DNA of 64,000 bases from Prochlorococcus sp. HOT208_60m_808G21 (GTDB taxonomy: Bacteria > Cyanobacteriota > Cyanobacteriia > PCC-6307 > Cyanobiaceae). The stretch spans positions 1 to 64,000 of the forward strand of contig MWOY01000017.1 in the NCBI GenBank assembly GCA_002026015.1, given 5' to 3'. Position 1 is the first letter of the stretch. The number at the start of each line of letters is the position of its first letter. The position numbers and the translations under genes were made by a program. The notes beneath the pieces are model-generated. The model was not told the origin of the DNA. It searched no databases and saw only the letters and a list, made by a program, of their open reading frames with translations. Below, one piece after another: positions 54,360 to 63,465 of the stretch.

Positions 54360-55892
54360 TTATTTGATCTCAGCCTCTTTAGGAATCTTGTCATAATAAA
54401 GATCAATAATTTTATCCACTACCTCGTTAATTGTGTATCCATCCGTAATAATTTCTATTGCGTCATTCGCCTTAATTAGAGGCGAAATTTCCCTATTGGA
54501 ATCTTCAAAATCTCTTTTCTTTATAAGTTCTTTTAATGTATGAAAGTCTATTTCTTGAGAGTCTTTACTATTTTTATCAGATTTTCTTCTTTTTGCTCTT
54601 TCATCGATGCTAGCAGTTAAAAATATTTTAAGTTCTGCATGAGGAAAAACAGTAGTTCCTATATCTCTTCCCTCAGCTACAAGTCCGCCTGATTCTCCAA
54701 TTTTTCTTTGTTCTTCTACTAAGAATTCCCTTACTTCTTTTATTGAGGAAATTTTAGAAACGATGGAACTTATCTTTTGGGACCTAATTTCTTCAGTAAC
54801 ACAGTAGTTATTAACATAAACATCCTGATGTGAATTTGTATTCGACTTGAAAACTATAGATATACCTTTAAGAATATTCTGTAAATTTTTTTCTTTTTTA
54901 TAATTAATATTTTCTTTTATCATAAGCCAACTCAATGCCCTATACATTGCGCCAGTATCTAAATATAAAAGTTTAAGTTTCTTCGCTATTAACTTTGTTG
55001 CAGTACTTTTACCTGAACCTGCAGGACCATCAATTGCAATAATCGGTCTTCTTTTCATTAGGAAAACGTGATCAATTAATCTTGTCTCTCCACATCTTAT
55101 CGCACCAGCCAGTAACGAAATATTATCCTCAAGTCTTGCTTTTTGGAGTGTATGAGGGTGTAAATGTTCTAAATATTCAATTGAAATTTTTTTTGCTAAC
55201 AGCTTTTTAATTATTTGGTTTAAATCGATCTTTTTATCTTGTGGAAAATTTTTTTTTGCTTCTAATAACTCACTTGAAAAAAAACTAATCAATTTTCTTT
55301 CGTTTTTTGATAAATGTACATTACGTGAACTTAAAGGAATTCCATCAAAATCTCTTTGTGTAGGAATGGATTTAATAGCAACATTTAATTTCTTTCTAAG
55401 GATAAGATTTTTTAAAATTAAAAGTTGTTGCCAATCTTTTTCTCCTAAGTAAAGATTTTTTGGCTTGATGATATTAAGTAATCTATAAACTACTGTACAA
55501 ACGCCATCAAAATGTCCCATTCGATTTAATCCACATAATGCAGAAGATAATTTTTTTGGAGCTTTTAGGAATTTAATATTTTCATTATTCGGTGGATATA
55601 TATCTTCATTACTTGGGATGAAGATAGCATCTGCGCCATTCGAAAAGGAGATTTTTATATCATTATCAATTGTTTTAGGGTAATTCTCTAAATCTAACTT
55701 GTTATCAAATTGAAGTGGATTAATAAAAATACTTACTAAATTAACATTAGAATTGTCATTTTTTGCTGTTGATATAAGTTTAATATGACCATCATGAAGA
55801 TTACCCATTGTTGGAATGAAGTTAATTTCATTATTTATATTTCTCCTCCAATTTTCTATTTCTTCAGTTTTCCTTATGATTACTTTCTTCAC
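54360..55892 (-). CDS. panC/cmk: Bifunctional pantoate-beta-alanine ligase / cytidylate kinase
   Basis: One 510-residue chain joins two enzymes. Residues about 1-277 are PanC, which makes pantothenate from pantoate and beta-alanine: PTMGNLHDGH (27-36) holds the HxGH ATP motif, and GHFDGVCTVV and LGEKDWQQL follow. Residues about 280-505 are cytidylate kinase, which makes CDP from CMP: P-loop IDGPAGSGKST, LDTGAMYRALSW and AEGRDIGTTVFP. The reading frame is open across the joint, so this is a true fusion. The same fusion is known in other cyanobacteria. Confidence 0.97.
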   Translation of the reverse strand: MKKVIIRKTEEIENWRRNINNEINFIPTMGNLHDGHIKLISTAKNDNSNVNLVSIFINPLQFDNKLDLENYPKTIDNDIKISFSNGADAIFIPSNEDIYPPNNENIKFLKAPKKLSSALCGLNRMGHFDGVCTVVYRLLNIIKPKNLYLGEKDWQQLLILKNLILRKKLNVAIKSIPTQRDFDGIPLSSRNVHLSKNERKLISFFSSELLEAKKNFPQDKKIDLNQIIKKLLAKKISIEYLEHLHPHTLQKARLEDNISLLAGAIRCGETRLIDHVFLMKRRPIIAIDGPAGSGKSTATKLIAKKLKLLYLDTGAMYRALSWLMIKENINYKKEKNLQNILKGISIVFKSNTNSHQDVYVNNYCVTEEIRSQKISSIVSKISSIKEVREFLVEEQRKIGESGGLVAEGRDIGTTVFPHAELKIFLTASIDERAKRRKSDKNSKDSQEIDFHTLKELIKKRDFEDSNREISPLIKANDAIEIITDGYTINEVVDKIIDLYYDKIPKEAEIK

Positions 55893-55990
55893 TTTGTTTT
55901 TAAAAAATAAATCTATTTGATAAATAATTACTGGACAAAAGCAATCTTAGGAGGAATATCTATATAGGGAAAGTCTATCATTTTTATTTC

Positions 55991-57034
55991 ATGGATTACA
56001 AAACATCAGGTGTTGATATAGAAGCTGGGCGAGAATTTGTTTCCGAAATTAAACAGGCAGTTGAAGGAACTCATACATCTAATGTGATTGAGGGTATTGG
56101 CGGGTTCGGAGGTTTGTTTAGAATTCCTATCGATAGTTTTAAAAAACCAGTTCTTGTTTCAGGGACTGATGGTGTTGGAACAAAATTAGAATTAGCCCAA
56201 AGTAAAAACTTTCACTTTGAGGTTGGTATTGATTTGGTTGCTATGTGTATGAACGATATCATTACTAGTGGTGCAAAACCTTTATTTTTTCTAGATTATA
56301 TTGCTACCGGTAAGCTTGATAAGAAACAATTATTAAGGGTTGTTCAGGGAATTTCACATGGATGCGGAGAAAATAACTGTTCATTACTCGGCGGAGAAAC
56401 AGCTGAAATGCCTGGATTTTATTCAAAAAATAAGTATGATCTTGCAGGATTTTGTGTTGGAATAGTTGATGAGGATAAGCTTATTAATGGTAAAAAAGTA
56501 TCTGAAAATGATTTAATAATTGCTTTAAAAAGTAATGGAGTTCATAGTAACGGCTTTAGTTTAGTAAGAAAAATTATTCAAAACAATAATCAAATAGATA
56601 AAGAATTTGAAAAAGTTTCTAACTTAAATTTTTATGATGAGTTATTGAAACCTACAAAAATTTACAATAATGTGATTAACCAAATGTTAGCTGAAGATAT
56701 AGAAATTAAAGCAATGTCTCATATAACTGGAGGAGGAATTCCAGAAAATTTACCAAGATGTATTCCTTCTGATTTTATTCCTTATATCAATACCAGTTCT
56801 TGGCAAATACCAATTTTATTTAAATTCCTAAAAGAGAAAGGATCTATTCCTGAAAAAGATTTTTGGAACACTTTCAATCTTGGAGTGGGATTTTGTTTAA
56901 TTATTGATAAAAAATTTAGGGACGCGATATTAAGTATCTGTAAAGATTATGGTGTAGATAGTTGGGAAATTGGAAGGATAGTTCGAAAAAGTGATTCAAC
57001 AATTAGCAAATTTTTGCCAGAAATTTTAACTTAA
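55991..57034 (+). CDS. purM: Phosphoribosylformylglycinamidine cyclo-ligase
   Basis: Closes the imidazole ring to make AIR in purine synthesis; AIR is also the precursor used by ThiC for thiamine. The N-terminal DYKTSGVDIEAG, SGTDGVGTKL, DLVAMCMNDI and GGETAEMPGFY motifs are hallmarks, as is HITGGGIPENLPR. The 347-residue length is normal. It is divergent from panC-cmk. Confidence 0.97.
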   Translation: MDYKTSGVDIEAGREFVSEIKQAVEGTHTSNVIEGIGGFGGLFRIPIDSFKKPVLVSGTDGVGTKLELAQSKNFHFEVGIDLVAMCMNDIITSGAKPLFFLDYIATGKLDKKQLLRVVQGISHGCGENNCSLLGGETAEMPGFYSKNKYDLAGFCVGIVDEDKLINGKKVSENDLIIALKSNGVHSNGFSLVRKIIQNNNQIDKEFEKVSNLNFYDELLKPTKIYNNVINQMLAEDIEIKAMSHITGGGIPENLPRCIPSDFIPYINTSSWQIPILFKFLKEKGSIPEKDFWNTFNLGVGFCLIIDKKFRDAILSICKDYGVDSWEIGRIVRKSDSTISKFLPEILT

Positions 57035-57104
57035 ATTTTTTTATCTTTTTTAAATGAGTTTTTAAAAATTATTGTTTATACCCAAATGAAAAAGTTAGGT
57101 GTAA

Positions 57105-57110
57105 TATAAT
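57105..57110 (+). promoter_or_regulatory. Possible -10 box for the 57-kb unknown gene
   Basis: TATAAT within GTAATATAATAAAAC lies 57 bases before the ATG at 57167, predicting a leader of about 50 bases. No -35 box is clear. Confidence 0.35.
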
Positions 57111-57166
57111 AAAACTACCGCCGAATTATATCGGAAGTTTAAGTATTAAGATTTAACCTTTATTCA

Positions 57167-57811
57167 ATGCCCTTTGCAAATAATCAAAGAATTACACGTA
57201 GACGTAGTTCAGCTGGCCCTACACCTCCAAAAAGACCAATAGGTAATAATTCTGAATCAATTGGTAGACAGGCTCAAGGCCCAAGACCAACTTTCTTGAC
57301 ACTAAGGGATCATGGGAAAGTTTTTGTCGCTGATTTACCTAATTTGTCCGATGGTCAATTAGCTCATATTAGTAAAGAAGCTAATGAAGTTTTAAATAGT
57401 TTGGAAAAAAGACTTAGTGATCTTGAAAATGAACCTAATGTTAGTAATCCGGAAAACGATACGCTGATAAAAGCTTCTACCAAAAGAGATGTCACACTTA
57501 GGTTTATTAAATCAATAGAAGAAGAACAAGAACATAGAAAGAATAATCCTGCTTTACGAGATGCTGCATCTGAATCGTTACCGAGAACTTTTCTTGAGGT
57601 TGCTAGACATAGATTGCCTGGAGCAACTTTTGATTCACTACTTCGAGAGGCTCTTGAGGCTTGTGCAGTTGATGAGAGTACTGAAGAAAATCAAGTTATT
57701 GATGAGCCTAAAGAAACAGTAAAAATTATGGATATACCTTCTTCCAACACTAATGCTTCACTTGTTGTTAGTATCGACCCAAGAAATGATTCCAAGAATG
57801 ACTCTATTTGA
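57167..57811 (+). CDS. Uncharacterised protein, 214 residues
   Basis: I do not recognise the family. Residues 1-45 are basic and low in structure (ITRRRSSAGPTPPKRP). A central region holds TLRDHGKVFVADLPNLSDGQLAHISKEA, then a helical stretch with LNSLEKRLSDLE and SIEEEQEHRKNN. Next comes SLPRTFLEVARHRLPGATFDSLLREALEAC, which looks like a folded helical unit. The C-terminus is acidic and probably disordered. There is no signal or membrane segment. Its last 14 bases overlap a small Cys-containing gene. Confidence 0.75.
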   Translation: MPFANNQRITRRRSSAGPTPPKRPIGNNSESIGRQAQGPRPTFLTLRDHGKVFVADLPNLSDGQLAHISKEANEVLNSLEKRLSDLENEPNVSNPENDTLIKASTKRDVTLRFIKSIEEEQEHRKNNPALRDAASESLPRTFLEVARHRLPGATFDSLLREALEACAVDESTEENQVIDEPKETVKIMDIPSSNTNASLVVSIDPRNDSKNDSI

Positions 57812-57965
57812 TTCAACACAAGAGTTAATAAGTTTTAAAGACCAAAATAATTCAAAAATTAACCTTACTTCAGAGAAAGATCCTATTTTATGTAATCATT
57901 GCAAAAGGACTGCATCAAATGGTGTTAGATGTCTAGGAATGTGTGTAGCAGATAATGATTATTAA
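57798..57965 (+). CDS. Small Cys-motif protein, possible zinc ribbon
   Basis: A 55-residue protein starting at the ATG at 57798 (MTLFDSTQEL) and ending CVADNDY. It holds CNHCKRTASNGVRCLGMC: two CxxC-like pairs spaced as in a small zinc knuckle. The frame is open 15 codons further upstream, but that part lies inside the preceding gene and is Leu/Val-rich. The 14-base overlap with the preceding gene suggests translational coupling. Function is unknown. The acidic C-terminal tip looks deliberate, but this needs homologues. Confidence 0.6.
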   Translation: MTLFDSTQELISFKDQNNSKINLTSEKDPILCNHCKRTASNGVRCLGMCVADNDY

Positions 57966-57995
57966 AATAATTGAAATTTTTATATAAATAATCTG

Positions 57996-58097
57996 ATGAA
58001 AATATTTAATAAATCAATTAAATTTTATTTATTAATAGATATCAGGTATTATTTATCAATATTAAAGAAAAGATTATTTTTCTATATCAATAAGTAA
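57996..58097 (+). CDS. Very small possible ORF, 33 residues
   Basis: ATG to TAA encodes a basic, aromatic 33-residue peptide (MKIFNKSIKFYLL at the start, FFYINK at the end). It sits in the 208-base spacer between the Cys-motif gene and tRNA-Cys. AT-rich DNA makes such frames common by chance, and no ribosome-binding site is clear. Listed only because nothing else explains the spacer. Confidence 0.12.
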   Translation: MKIFNKSIKFYLLIDIRYYLSILKKRLFFYINK

Positions 58098-58173
58098 TTG
58101 AAACTTTATACCCTTTATTTGAAATTGAAGTTCTTAGAAAACTTCATAATTAAATGCTTAAAAAAATTTAATA

Positions 58174-58244
58174 AGGCGGCACCCAGATTCGAACTGGGGA
58201 TAAAGGATTTGCAATCCTCTGCCTTACCACTTGGCCATGCCGCC
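58174..58244 (-). tRNA. tRNA-Cys (GCA)
   Basis: Read on the minus strand, acceptor GGCGGCA pairs with TGCCGCC, the anticodon arm GAGGA/TCCTT encloses TTGCAAA giving anticodon GCA, and the T arm has GTTCGAATC. CCA is not encoded. A T-rich run follows its 3' end. It lies antisense to an open frame that extends from the LpxB-like gene, which shows that this extension is not coding. Confidence 0.97.
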
Positions 58245-58286
58245 GAAAAAGATTCGATTGAGTCTTTTTATGATCTTAACAGTAAG

Positions 58287-59516
58287 GTGTCTCATTCTCT
58301 ATTATTTATATGCAATGGTCATGGAGAAGATGTAATCGTATCGGAAATAATAAAAAGATTACTAAAAAAAATAAAAAATAAAAATATTGAAGTTTTGCCT
58401 TTAGTAGGCAAAGGAGATGTATTTAATTCCATAAAATCAAAGAATTTTAGTAAAATTGGATATTTAAAAGAGCTGCCTAGTGGAGGTTTTAGTAATCAAA
58501 GTCTGAAGGGATTTGTGCTTGATTTGTTTGCAGGATTTTTAATCGATAATTTAAGAAATTTTCTACTTGTAAAACAGAAGTCAAAACATAATTGCAAAAT
58601 TATCGCAGTAGGCGATTTCTTGCCATTATTCTTCGCTTGGAGTTCAGAATGCGAATTTAGTTTCATTGGAACTCCCAAAAGTGATCATACTTGGAGTAGT
58701 GGGCCAGGTTGGGATTTAAGCGATTTTTATCATAAGTTGAAAGGTTCTGAATGGGATCCATGGGAAATGTTTTTTATGAAATCTCCAAGATGTAAAAATT
58801 TAATTATGAGAGATAAAATTACTGCTAATAATTTGAATAAAAAAAATATTGATGCAAAATACTTAGGTAATCCAATGATGGATTTTGTTAATGCAACAAA
58901 CGATAAGATATCAAATATTATTTCTTTTAAAAGAATTATTTTAATAGTTGGAAGTAGATACCCTGAAGCTCTTAAAAATCTTGATAATTTTCTAAATTGT
59001 TTGCAAGATTTTGATTTATCAAAAGATTTGCTAATACTTTTGCCTTTGAGCATTAATGCGAATTTGATTCAAATTCAAAATTATTTAAATAAATATGGTT
59101 TTATAAAACAGAGTAAAATTAAATTTCTAATTGATGAAGATTCAGTATGGAAAAAGAAAGATCAATATGTAGTGATTGGAAAAGGCAAATTCAGTTCATG
59201 GGCCAATATGGCAGAAGTTGGCTTGTCTAATGCAGGAACTGCTACAGAGCAAATTGCTGGCCTTGGAATTCCATCTCTTTCTCTACCGGGACCCGGACCA
59301 CAATTTACAAAATCATTTGCAAAAAGGCAATCAAGATTATTGGGCGGAAGTGTCTTAGTTTGCAAGAATAAAACAATTCTTTTAAAACGTTTAAGTTTAC
59401 TTTTGAAAGGAAAAGTTGATAGATTGGAACAAGCAAAAATTGGAAAAAAAAGAATGGGGGATTCTGGAGCAAGTAAGAAAATCGTAGATGCAATAAACCT
59501 TCATTTGTTATCTTAG
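58287..59516 (+). CDS. LpxB-related glycosyltransferase-like protein
   Basis: A roughly 409-residue protein whose N-terminus LLFICNGHGEDVIVSEII and later SRYPEAL, GKGKFSSWANMAEVGLSNAGTATEQIAGLGIPSLSLPGPGPQFTKSFAKRQ (only landmarks given: GNAGTATEQ-type region and LPGPGPQ) match a cyanobacterial family described as lipid-A-disaccharide synthase-related. The frame is open to 58098, but the upstream part crosses tRNA-Cys. I therefore take the GTG at 58287 as the start. True LpxB activity is uncertain; a GT-B-fold transferase acting on envelope lipids is the safer reading. Confidence 0.8.
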   Translation: MSHSLLFICNGHGEDVIVSEIIKRLLKKIKNKNIEVLPLVGKGDVFNSIKSKNFSKIGYLKELPSGGFSNQSLKGFVLDLFAGFLIDNLRNFLLVKQKSKHNCKIIAVGDFLPLFFAWSSECEFSFIGTPKSDHTWSSGPGWDLSDFYHKLKGSEWDPWEMFFMKSPRCKNLIMRDKITANNLNKKNIDAKYLGNPMMDFVNATNDKISNIISFKRIILIVGSRYPEALKNLDNFLNCLQDFDLSKDLLILLPLSINANLIQIQNYLNKYGFIKQSKIKFLIDEDSVWKKKDQYVVIGKGKFSSWANMAEVGLSNAGTATEQIAGLGIPSLSLPGPGPQFTKSFAKRQSRLLGGSVLVCKNKTILLKRLSLLLKGKVDRLEQAKIGKKRMGDSGASKKIVDAINLHLLS

Positions 59517-59551
59517 TAAATGGCATTAGCTTATTAATTATTAATTCTTTT

Positions 59552-59818
59552 ATGTATCCAATAAATGATCGGCAATATCTAAAAATTTGTGCAGAGATTG
59601 CAAAACTTATGAGTATAAGCTTATCTTCTGCTAAAAAGAAAGTAGAAATTCAAATTGCAAAAGAGGGCTCGAAAACTATTCAAGAAAAAAGACAAGTTGC
59701 GCAAAATGTTTTAAAAATTTGTGAAAAAAATGATGGAGATAAATTAAGTTCTTCAAGAATACTTGATAAGCTTATGGAAACTCTTGAAGGTGAAGATAAT
59801 TTTTTAACTGAAGATTGA
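59552..59818 (+). CDS. Small helical protein, function unknown
   Basis: An 88-residue charged, mostly helical protein: CAEIAKLMSISLSSAKKKVE, then a Lys/Glu-rich middle and SSRILDKLMETLEG before an acidic tail. Cysteines occur at 13 and 53 without a metal motif. The helix pattern could suit a small nucleic-acid- or protein-binding bundle, but no family is recognised. It lies 35 bases after the LpxB-like gene and 3 bases from a convergent exonuclease gene. Confidence 0.65.
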   Translation: MYPINDRQYLKICAEIAKLMSISLSSAKKKVEIQIAKEGSKTIQEKRQVAQNVLKICEKNDGDKLSSSRILDKLMETLEGEDNFLTED

Positions 59819-59821
59819 TTC

Positions 59822-60457
59822 TTAATGTTCAAATATATTTGAGAATTTTAGTATGTCTAAATCAGCATGTACAGAAACTGTTTCGAAACATTTTTGAGCT
59901 AATTCATATCTATTCTCCCTTTCTAATATAACTTTTAATTTATGCATAGCTTCAATTAAATATCTAACATCATTTGCTGCATAATCTAATTGATCTTTTG
60001 TTAAATCTTCGTTGCTACCCCAATCACTACTTTGCGAGCTTTTGTCCAGTTCTATCCCTAACAATTCATTAATTAAATCCTTTAAACCGTGTTTATTTGT
60101 GTAAGTTCTTGCCAACTTACTGGCAATTTTTGTACAAAAAATATTTTTTGTATTAATTTCAAGATTGCATTTTAGAGCTGCTACATCAAATCTCGCATAG
60201 TGAAATATTTTAGTAATTTTGTCATCTTCAAGAAGTTTTTTTAAATGAGGTGAAGAAGATGTATTAAGTTCGATTTTTATACAGCATGTTCTTTTAAATT
60301 CATCGCATATTTGTACTAAACAGAGTCTATCCCTTCCATGTATTAAACCCATTGCTTCAGTGTCAATAGCTAGGTAGGATGATTTTTTATAAAGATTGTA
60401 TAAATCTACTGTTAAATCGCTATAAAGAAGATCAATATTTTTATTTTCAATAGCCAT
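59822..60457 (-). CDS. RNase D-like 3'-5' exonuclease
   Basis: A 211-residue DEDDy-type exonuclease. Exo I is YLAIDTEAMGL with Asp/Glu, exo II is near TKIFHYARFDVAALK, and exo III is YAANDVRYLIE with Tyr and Asp. There is no HRDC domain, so it is a catalytic-domain-only protein, as in other cyanobacteria. The likely role is tRNA or other small RNA 3' trimming. Confidence 0.9.
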   Translation of the reverse strand: MAIENKNIDLLYSDLTVDLYNLYKKSSYLAIDTEAMGLIHGRDRLCLVQICDEFKRTCCIKIELNTSSSPHLKKLLEDDKITKIFHYARFDVAALKCNLEINTKNIFCTKIASKLARTYTNKHGLKDLINELLGIELDKSSQSSDWGSNEDLTKDQLDYAANDVRYLIEAMHKLKVILERENRYELAQKCFETVSVHADLDILKFSNIFEH

Positions 60458-60565
60458 TTTTAATAAGTATTTAAGGAAATTTTAGCTTTAGAATATTACT
60501 TAAGATTTTATTTAATTAAGAATTTTTATCTAATAGGGATATTTTACAGAATAATTCTTAAAAAT

Positions 60566-60571
60566 TATAAT
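60566..60571 (+). promoter_or_regulatory. Possible -10 box for the CCB-like gene
   Basis: TATAAT lies 54 bases before the ATG at 60620 in the 162-base divergent spacer. It predicts a leader of about 40 bases. No clear -35 element. Confidence 0.35.
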
Positions 60572-60619
60572 ATGATGTAACTTTAATTTTTATTCTCGAG
60601 TTACTAGAAAAAATTATTA

Positions 60620-61177
60620 ATGTCATATTCCTTAAATTCAACATTATTGCTGACAATTCTCTTGGCCATAGGATTATTTTTTTTTCTTAGGGCTTCCAGT
60701 AAAGATAGAACAACAATTGTTGAGATTTCATCTTCTCAGCAGCCAATTAAGGTTTTAAATGGGTTATGTGAATGGCTTAATTTGAGGGGATGGAAGCAAA
60801 CAGGAGGAGATTTTGAACAAAGAATTTTAATATTCAAAGGTCAAGTTGTTTCTAGTAAATTTTTAGCAATTTTTTTAGGTTTTCTTGGCGGTTTTGGTTC
60901 TTGTGCTTTGGGATTAGTAATTATTCAAATATATCCTGAATTAGGTTGGTGGCCTATTCTTTTGGGATTAATTGGAGGCCCTTTGTCTGGAATTGTTTAT
61001 TTTAAAAAATCAGCAAGAGAGGAGAAATTTGAATTAAGGTTGATCAACGAAAATGAAAATGATTCAACTTTCATGAGATTAAGAGCGCACAGGGATGAAT
61101 TAATCTCTTTAGAAAATGAACTTGGAGAAAAACTTCAATTGAAAAGTGACGGTTCTTTATTTAAAACACCTATTTAA
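60620..61177 (+). CDS. Cofactor assembly of complex C subunit B-like membrane protein
   Basis: A 185-residue protein with an N-terminal helix (LLLTILLAIGLFFFLRA, about 9-25) followed by SSKDRTT, a soluble segment, and two further helices (about 80-125) around GFLGGFGS and GWWPILLGLIGG. The pattern LFFFLRASSKDRT resembles cyanobacterial CCB2/CCB4-type proteins, which attach heme ci to cytochrome b6. I recall the family rather than having searched it. A Glu-rich C-terminal helix follows. Neighbouring hemF is convergent. Confidence 0.6.
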   Translation: MSYSLNSTLLLTILLAIGLFFFLRASSKDRTTIVEISSSQQPIKVLNGLCEWLNLRGWKQTGGDFEQRILIFKGQVVSSKFLAIFLGFLGGFGSCALGLVIIQIYPELGWWPILLGLIGGPLSGIVYFKKSAREEKFELRLINENENDSTFMRLRAHRDELISLENELGEKLQLKSDGSLFKTPI

Positions 61178-61204
61178 GATACTTTAAAATTTTATTCGAT
61201 GATT

Positions 61205-62233
61205 TTAATCAAAAATATTATTATCTATACAGAATTTCTCTAACTCTTTATCATTTAACCAATCTTGGGGTTTTGTAAAAATTGATGTGAGAAATTCCTC
61301 TCGAGAACCCTTCTTAGCTTGATATCCATATTCCCATCTAGCTAAAGGCGGTAAGGACATTAATATAGATTCAGTTCTGCCATTTGTTTGTAGTCCAAAA
61401 ATCGTTCCTCTATCCCAAACTAAATTGAATTCGACATATCTACCTCTTCGATATAGCTGGAATTCTCTTTCCTTCGATGAATATGTTTGAGAAACTCTTT
61501 TTTCAATAATGGGCAAATATGAAGGGAGGAATGCCTGCCCACAGTTTTCGGCTAAAGAAAATAAATTATCCCAATTTAAATTAGATCTGCCAATATTTTG
61601 TGAAGCTTTTGATGCCTCTCCATTTTGATTATTTCCTCTATAAATATTGCCTGAACCATCTTGATAATCATAAAAAATACCTCCTATGCCTCTAGATTCA
61701 TTTCTATGTTTCAAGAAGAAATATTCATCACACCATGGTTTGAAAACTTTATGCAAATCTTGATCAACTTTCTCACAAGCCTTTTTATGCTCATTATGAA
61801 AGTTCCTTACATCAGAAAGATAAGGATAAAAAGGGGTTAAGTCTGCACCTCCCCCAAACCACCAAACAGGACCAGCTTCGAAATATCGATAATTCAGATG
61901 AACTGTTGGAATATATGGATTATTAGGATGCAAAACCATAGAAGTTCCCGTAGCAAACCATTCATGACCTTTTGCTTCGGGCCTTTGAGAGATTATAGAT
62001 TGAGGTAGTTCTTTTCCCTGTACTTCCGAGAAATTTACACCTGCTTGCTCAAAAATAGAACCATTTTTCAGTACTCTTGATCTTCCACCGCCACCTTCAT
62101 CTCTTAGCCAGGATTCTTCTGTAAATTTTCCTTTGCCATCAACATTTTCAAGTCCTGAACAAATTTTGTCTTGTAGAGTTAATAAGAGATTTTTAGTTTT
62201 TTCTCTCGAGTTTTTAGGAGGTTCTTTCAACAT
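61205..62233 (-). CDS. hemF: Oxygen-dependent coproporphyrinogen III oxidase
   Basis: Oxidatively decarboxylates coproporphyrinogen III to protoporphyrinogen IX, feeding both heme and chlorophyll. Signature regions [31 protein letters not shown] and [21 protein letters not shown] are present. The 342-residue length is normal. Heme made here is ultimately the substrate of ho1 in the same window. Confidence 0.97.
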   Translation of the reverse strand: MLKEPPKNSREKTKNLLLTLQDKICSGLENVDGKGKFTEESWLRDEGGGGRSRVLKNGSIFEQAGVNFSEVQGKELPQSIISQRPEAKGHEWFATGTSMVLHPNNPYIPTVHLNYRYFEAGPVWWFGGGADLTPFYPYLSDVRNFHNEHKKACEKVDQDLHKVFKPWCDEYFFLKHRNESRGIGGIFYDYQDGSGNIYRGNNQNGEASKASQNIGRSNLNWDNLFSLAENCGQAFLPSYLPIIEKRVSQTYSSKEREFQLYRRGRYVEFNLVWDRGTIFGLQTNGRTESILMSLPPLARWEYGYQAKKGSREEFLTSIFTKPQDWLNDKELEKFCIDNNIFD

Positions 62234-62391
62234 GTATTTAGTAAAGCCTGAAGAAAAAAAATTTTTGGTTAATTATAAGTTTCTCTTTATAATTTCTCTT
62301 AAGGGGACCTTATTGCCTATTATTTGATAGTTCGACATAGTTCTTAATCTTTTAAACAGTCGACTACCTTGTCAAAATATTTAAAAATTTA

Positions 62392-63462
62392 ATGACCACA
62401 ATAGAAGATGCGAATTCTGCTTTACAAAAAGTTCTAGATGCTGGATCACAGAAAAATGTAATTGAATTGGCTTGGATTAAAAATGTAAGAGTGAATATAC
62501 CGAGAGTAATCGTAACATTATCATTACCATCGTTTGCAAATTCTCAGAGAGATAGAATTGTACAAGAGGTTAGAGAATTACTACTGGATTTTAAAGATAT
62601 TGATGATGTTCAAATAGAGATAGATAATAATCCTTCTAAAGCCGAATCTCAAAATAAAACTACCGCTCCTGAGTTGCAGAAGATTGACGGAATCAGACAT
62701 ATTATAGCTGTTAGCAGTGGTAAAGGTGGAGTTGGGAAAAGTACCATTGCAGTTAATCTCGCTTGTTCTCTAGCTAAATTAGGCTTAAAAACTGGTTTGC
62801 TGGATGCGGATATATATGGACCTAATACTCCCTTAATGATGGGGGTTGCCGAACAGAATCCAAAGGTTACAGAAGGTACTGGCAGTGATCAAAGGTTAAT
62901 ACCAATAAATAAATATGGAATTTTTTTGGTATCAATGGGTTTCCTCATAGAAGAAGGTCAGCCAGTTATATGGAGAGGACCAATGCTTAATAGTATTATC
63001 CGACAATTTTTGTACCAAGTTGAATGGAATAATCTTGATTTTTTGGTTATTGACTTGCCTCCAGGAACAGGAGACGCTCAAATATCCCTTTCTCAATCTG
63101 TCCCTATTTCTGGAGCTATTGTTGTCACAACTCCTCAACAAGTATCTTTGCAAGATGCAAGGAGGGGATTAGCAATGTTTAAACAACTCGGGGTCCCTTT
63201 ACTGGGAATTATAGAAAATATGTCAGTATTTATTCCGCCAGATATGCCAGGTAAAAAATATGAAATTTTTGGTAAAGGTGGTGGACAAACATTAGCTAAA
63301 GAAAATGACTTACCATTATTAGCTCAAATTCCTATTGAAATTCCTCTTGTTGATGATAGTAATAAAGGTGTACCAATCTCAATAAGTCAGCCCAATAAAG
63401 AAAGTTCTGTTGTATTTAGTAATCTAGCTCAATTAATTAAGAATCAATTTGTTAACAGTTAA
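62392..63462 (+). CDS. mrp: Mrp/ApbC-type ATP-binding iron-sulfur carrier
   Basis: A MinD-related P-loop ATPase that helps load iron-sulfur clusters. An N-terminal MIP18/DUF59 domain (about 5-90) precedes the deviant Walker A SSGKGGVGKST, then DADIYGPN and WRGPMLNS. The usual CxxC pair after the IENMS motif is absent: the sequence reads IENMSVFIPPDMPGKKYEIFG. The 356-residue length is normal for cyanobacteria. It is followed 3 bases later by rodA. Confidence 0.93.
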   Translation: MTTIEDANSALQKVLDAGSQKNVIELAWIKNVRVNIPRVIVTLSLPSFANSQRDRIVQEVRELLLDFKDIDDVQIEIDNNPSKAESQNKTTAPELQKIDGIRHIIAVSSGKGGVGKSTIAVNLACSLAKLGLKTGLLDADIYGPNTPLMMGVAEQNPKVTEGTGSDQRLIPINKYGIFLVSMGFLIEEGQPVIWRGPMLNSIIRQFLYQVEWNNLDFLVIDLPPGTGDAQISLSQSVPISGAIVVTTPQQVSLQDARRGLAMFKQLGVPLLGIIENMSVFIPPDMPGKKYEIFGKGGGQTLAKENDLPLLAQIPIEIPLVDDSNKGVPISISQPNKESSVVFSNLAQLIKNQFVNS

Positions 63463-63465
63463 TTG

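Noticed and set aside
57753-57797. Upstream extension of the small Cys-motif gene
   Set aside because: It lies within the preceding gene and adds a Leu/Val-rich stretch unlike the rest; the ATG at 57798 fits better.
58098-58286. Coding extension of the LpxB-like gene
   Set aside because: It crosses a well-formed tRNA-Cys on the other strand.
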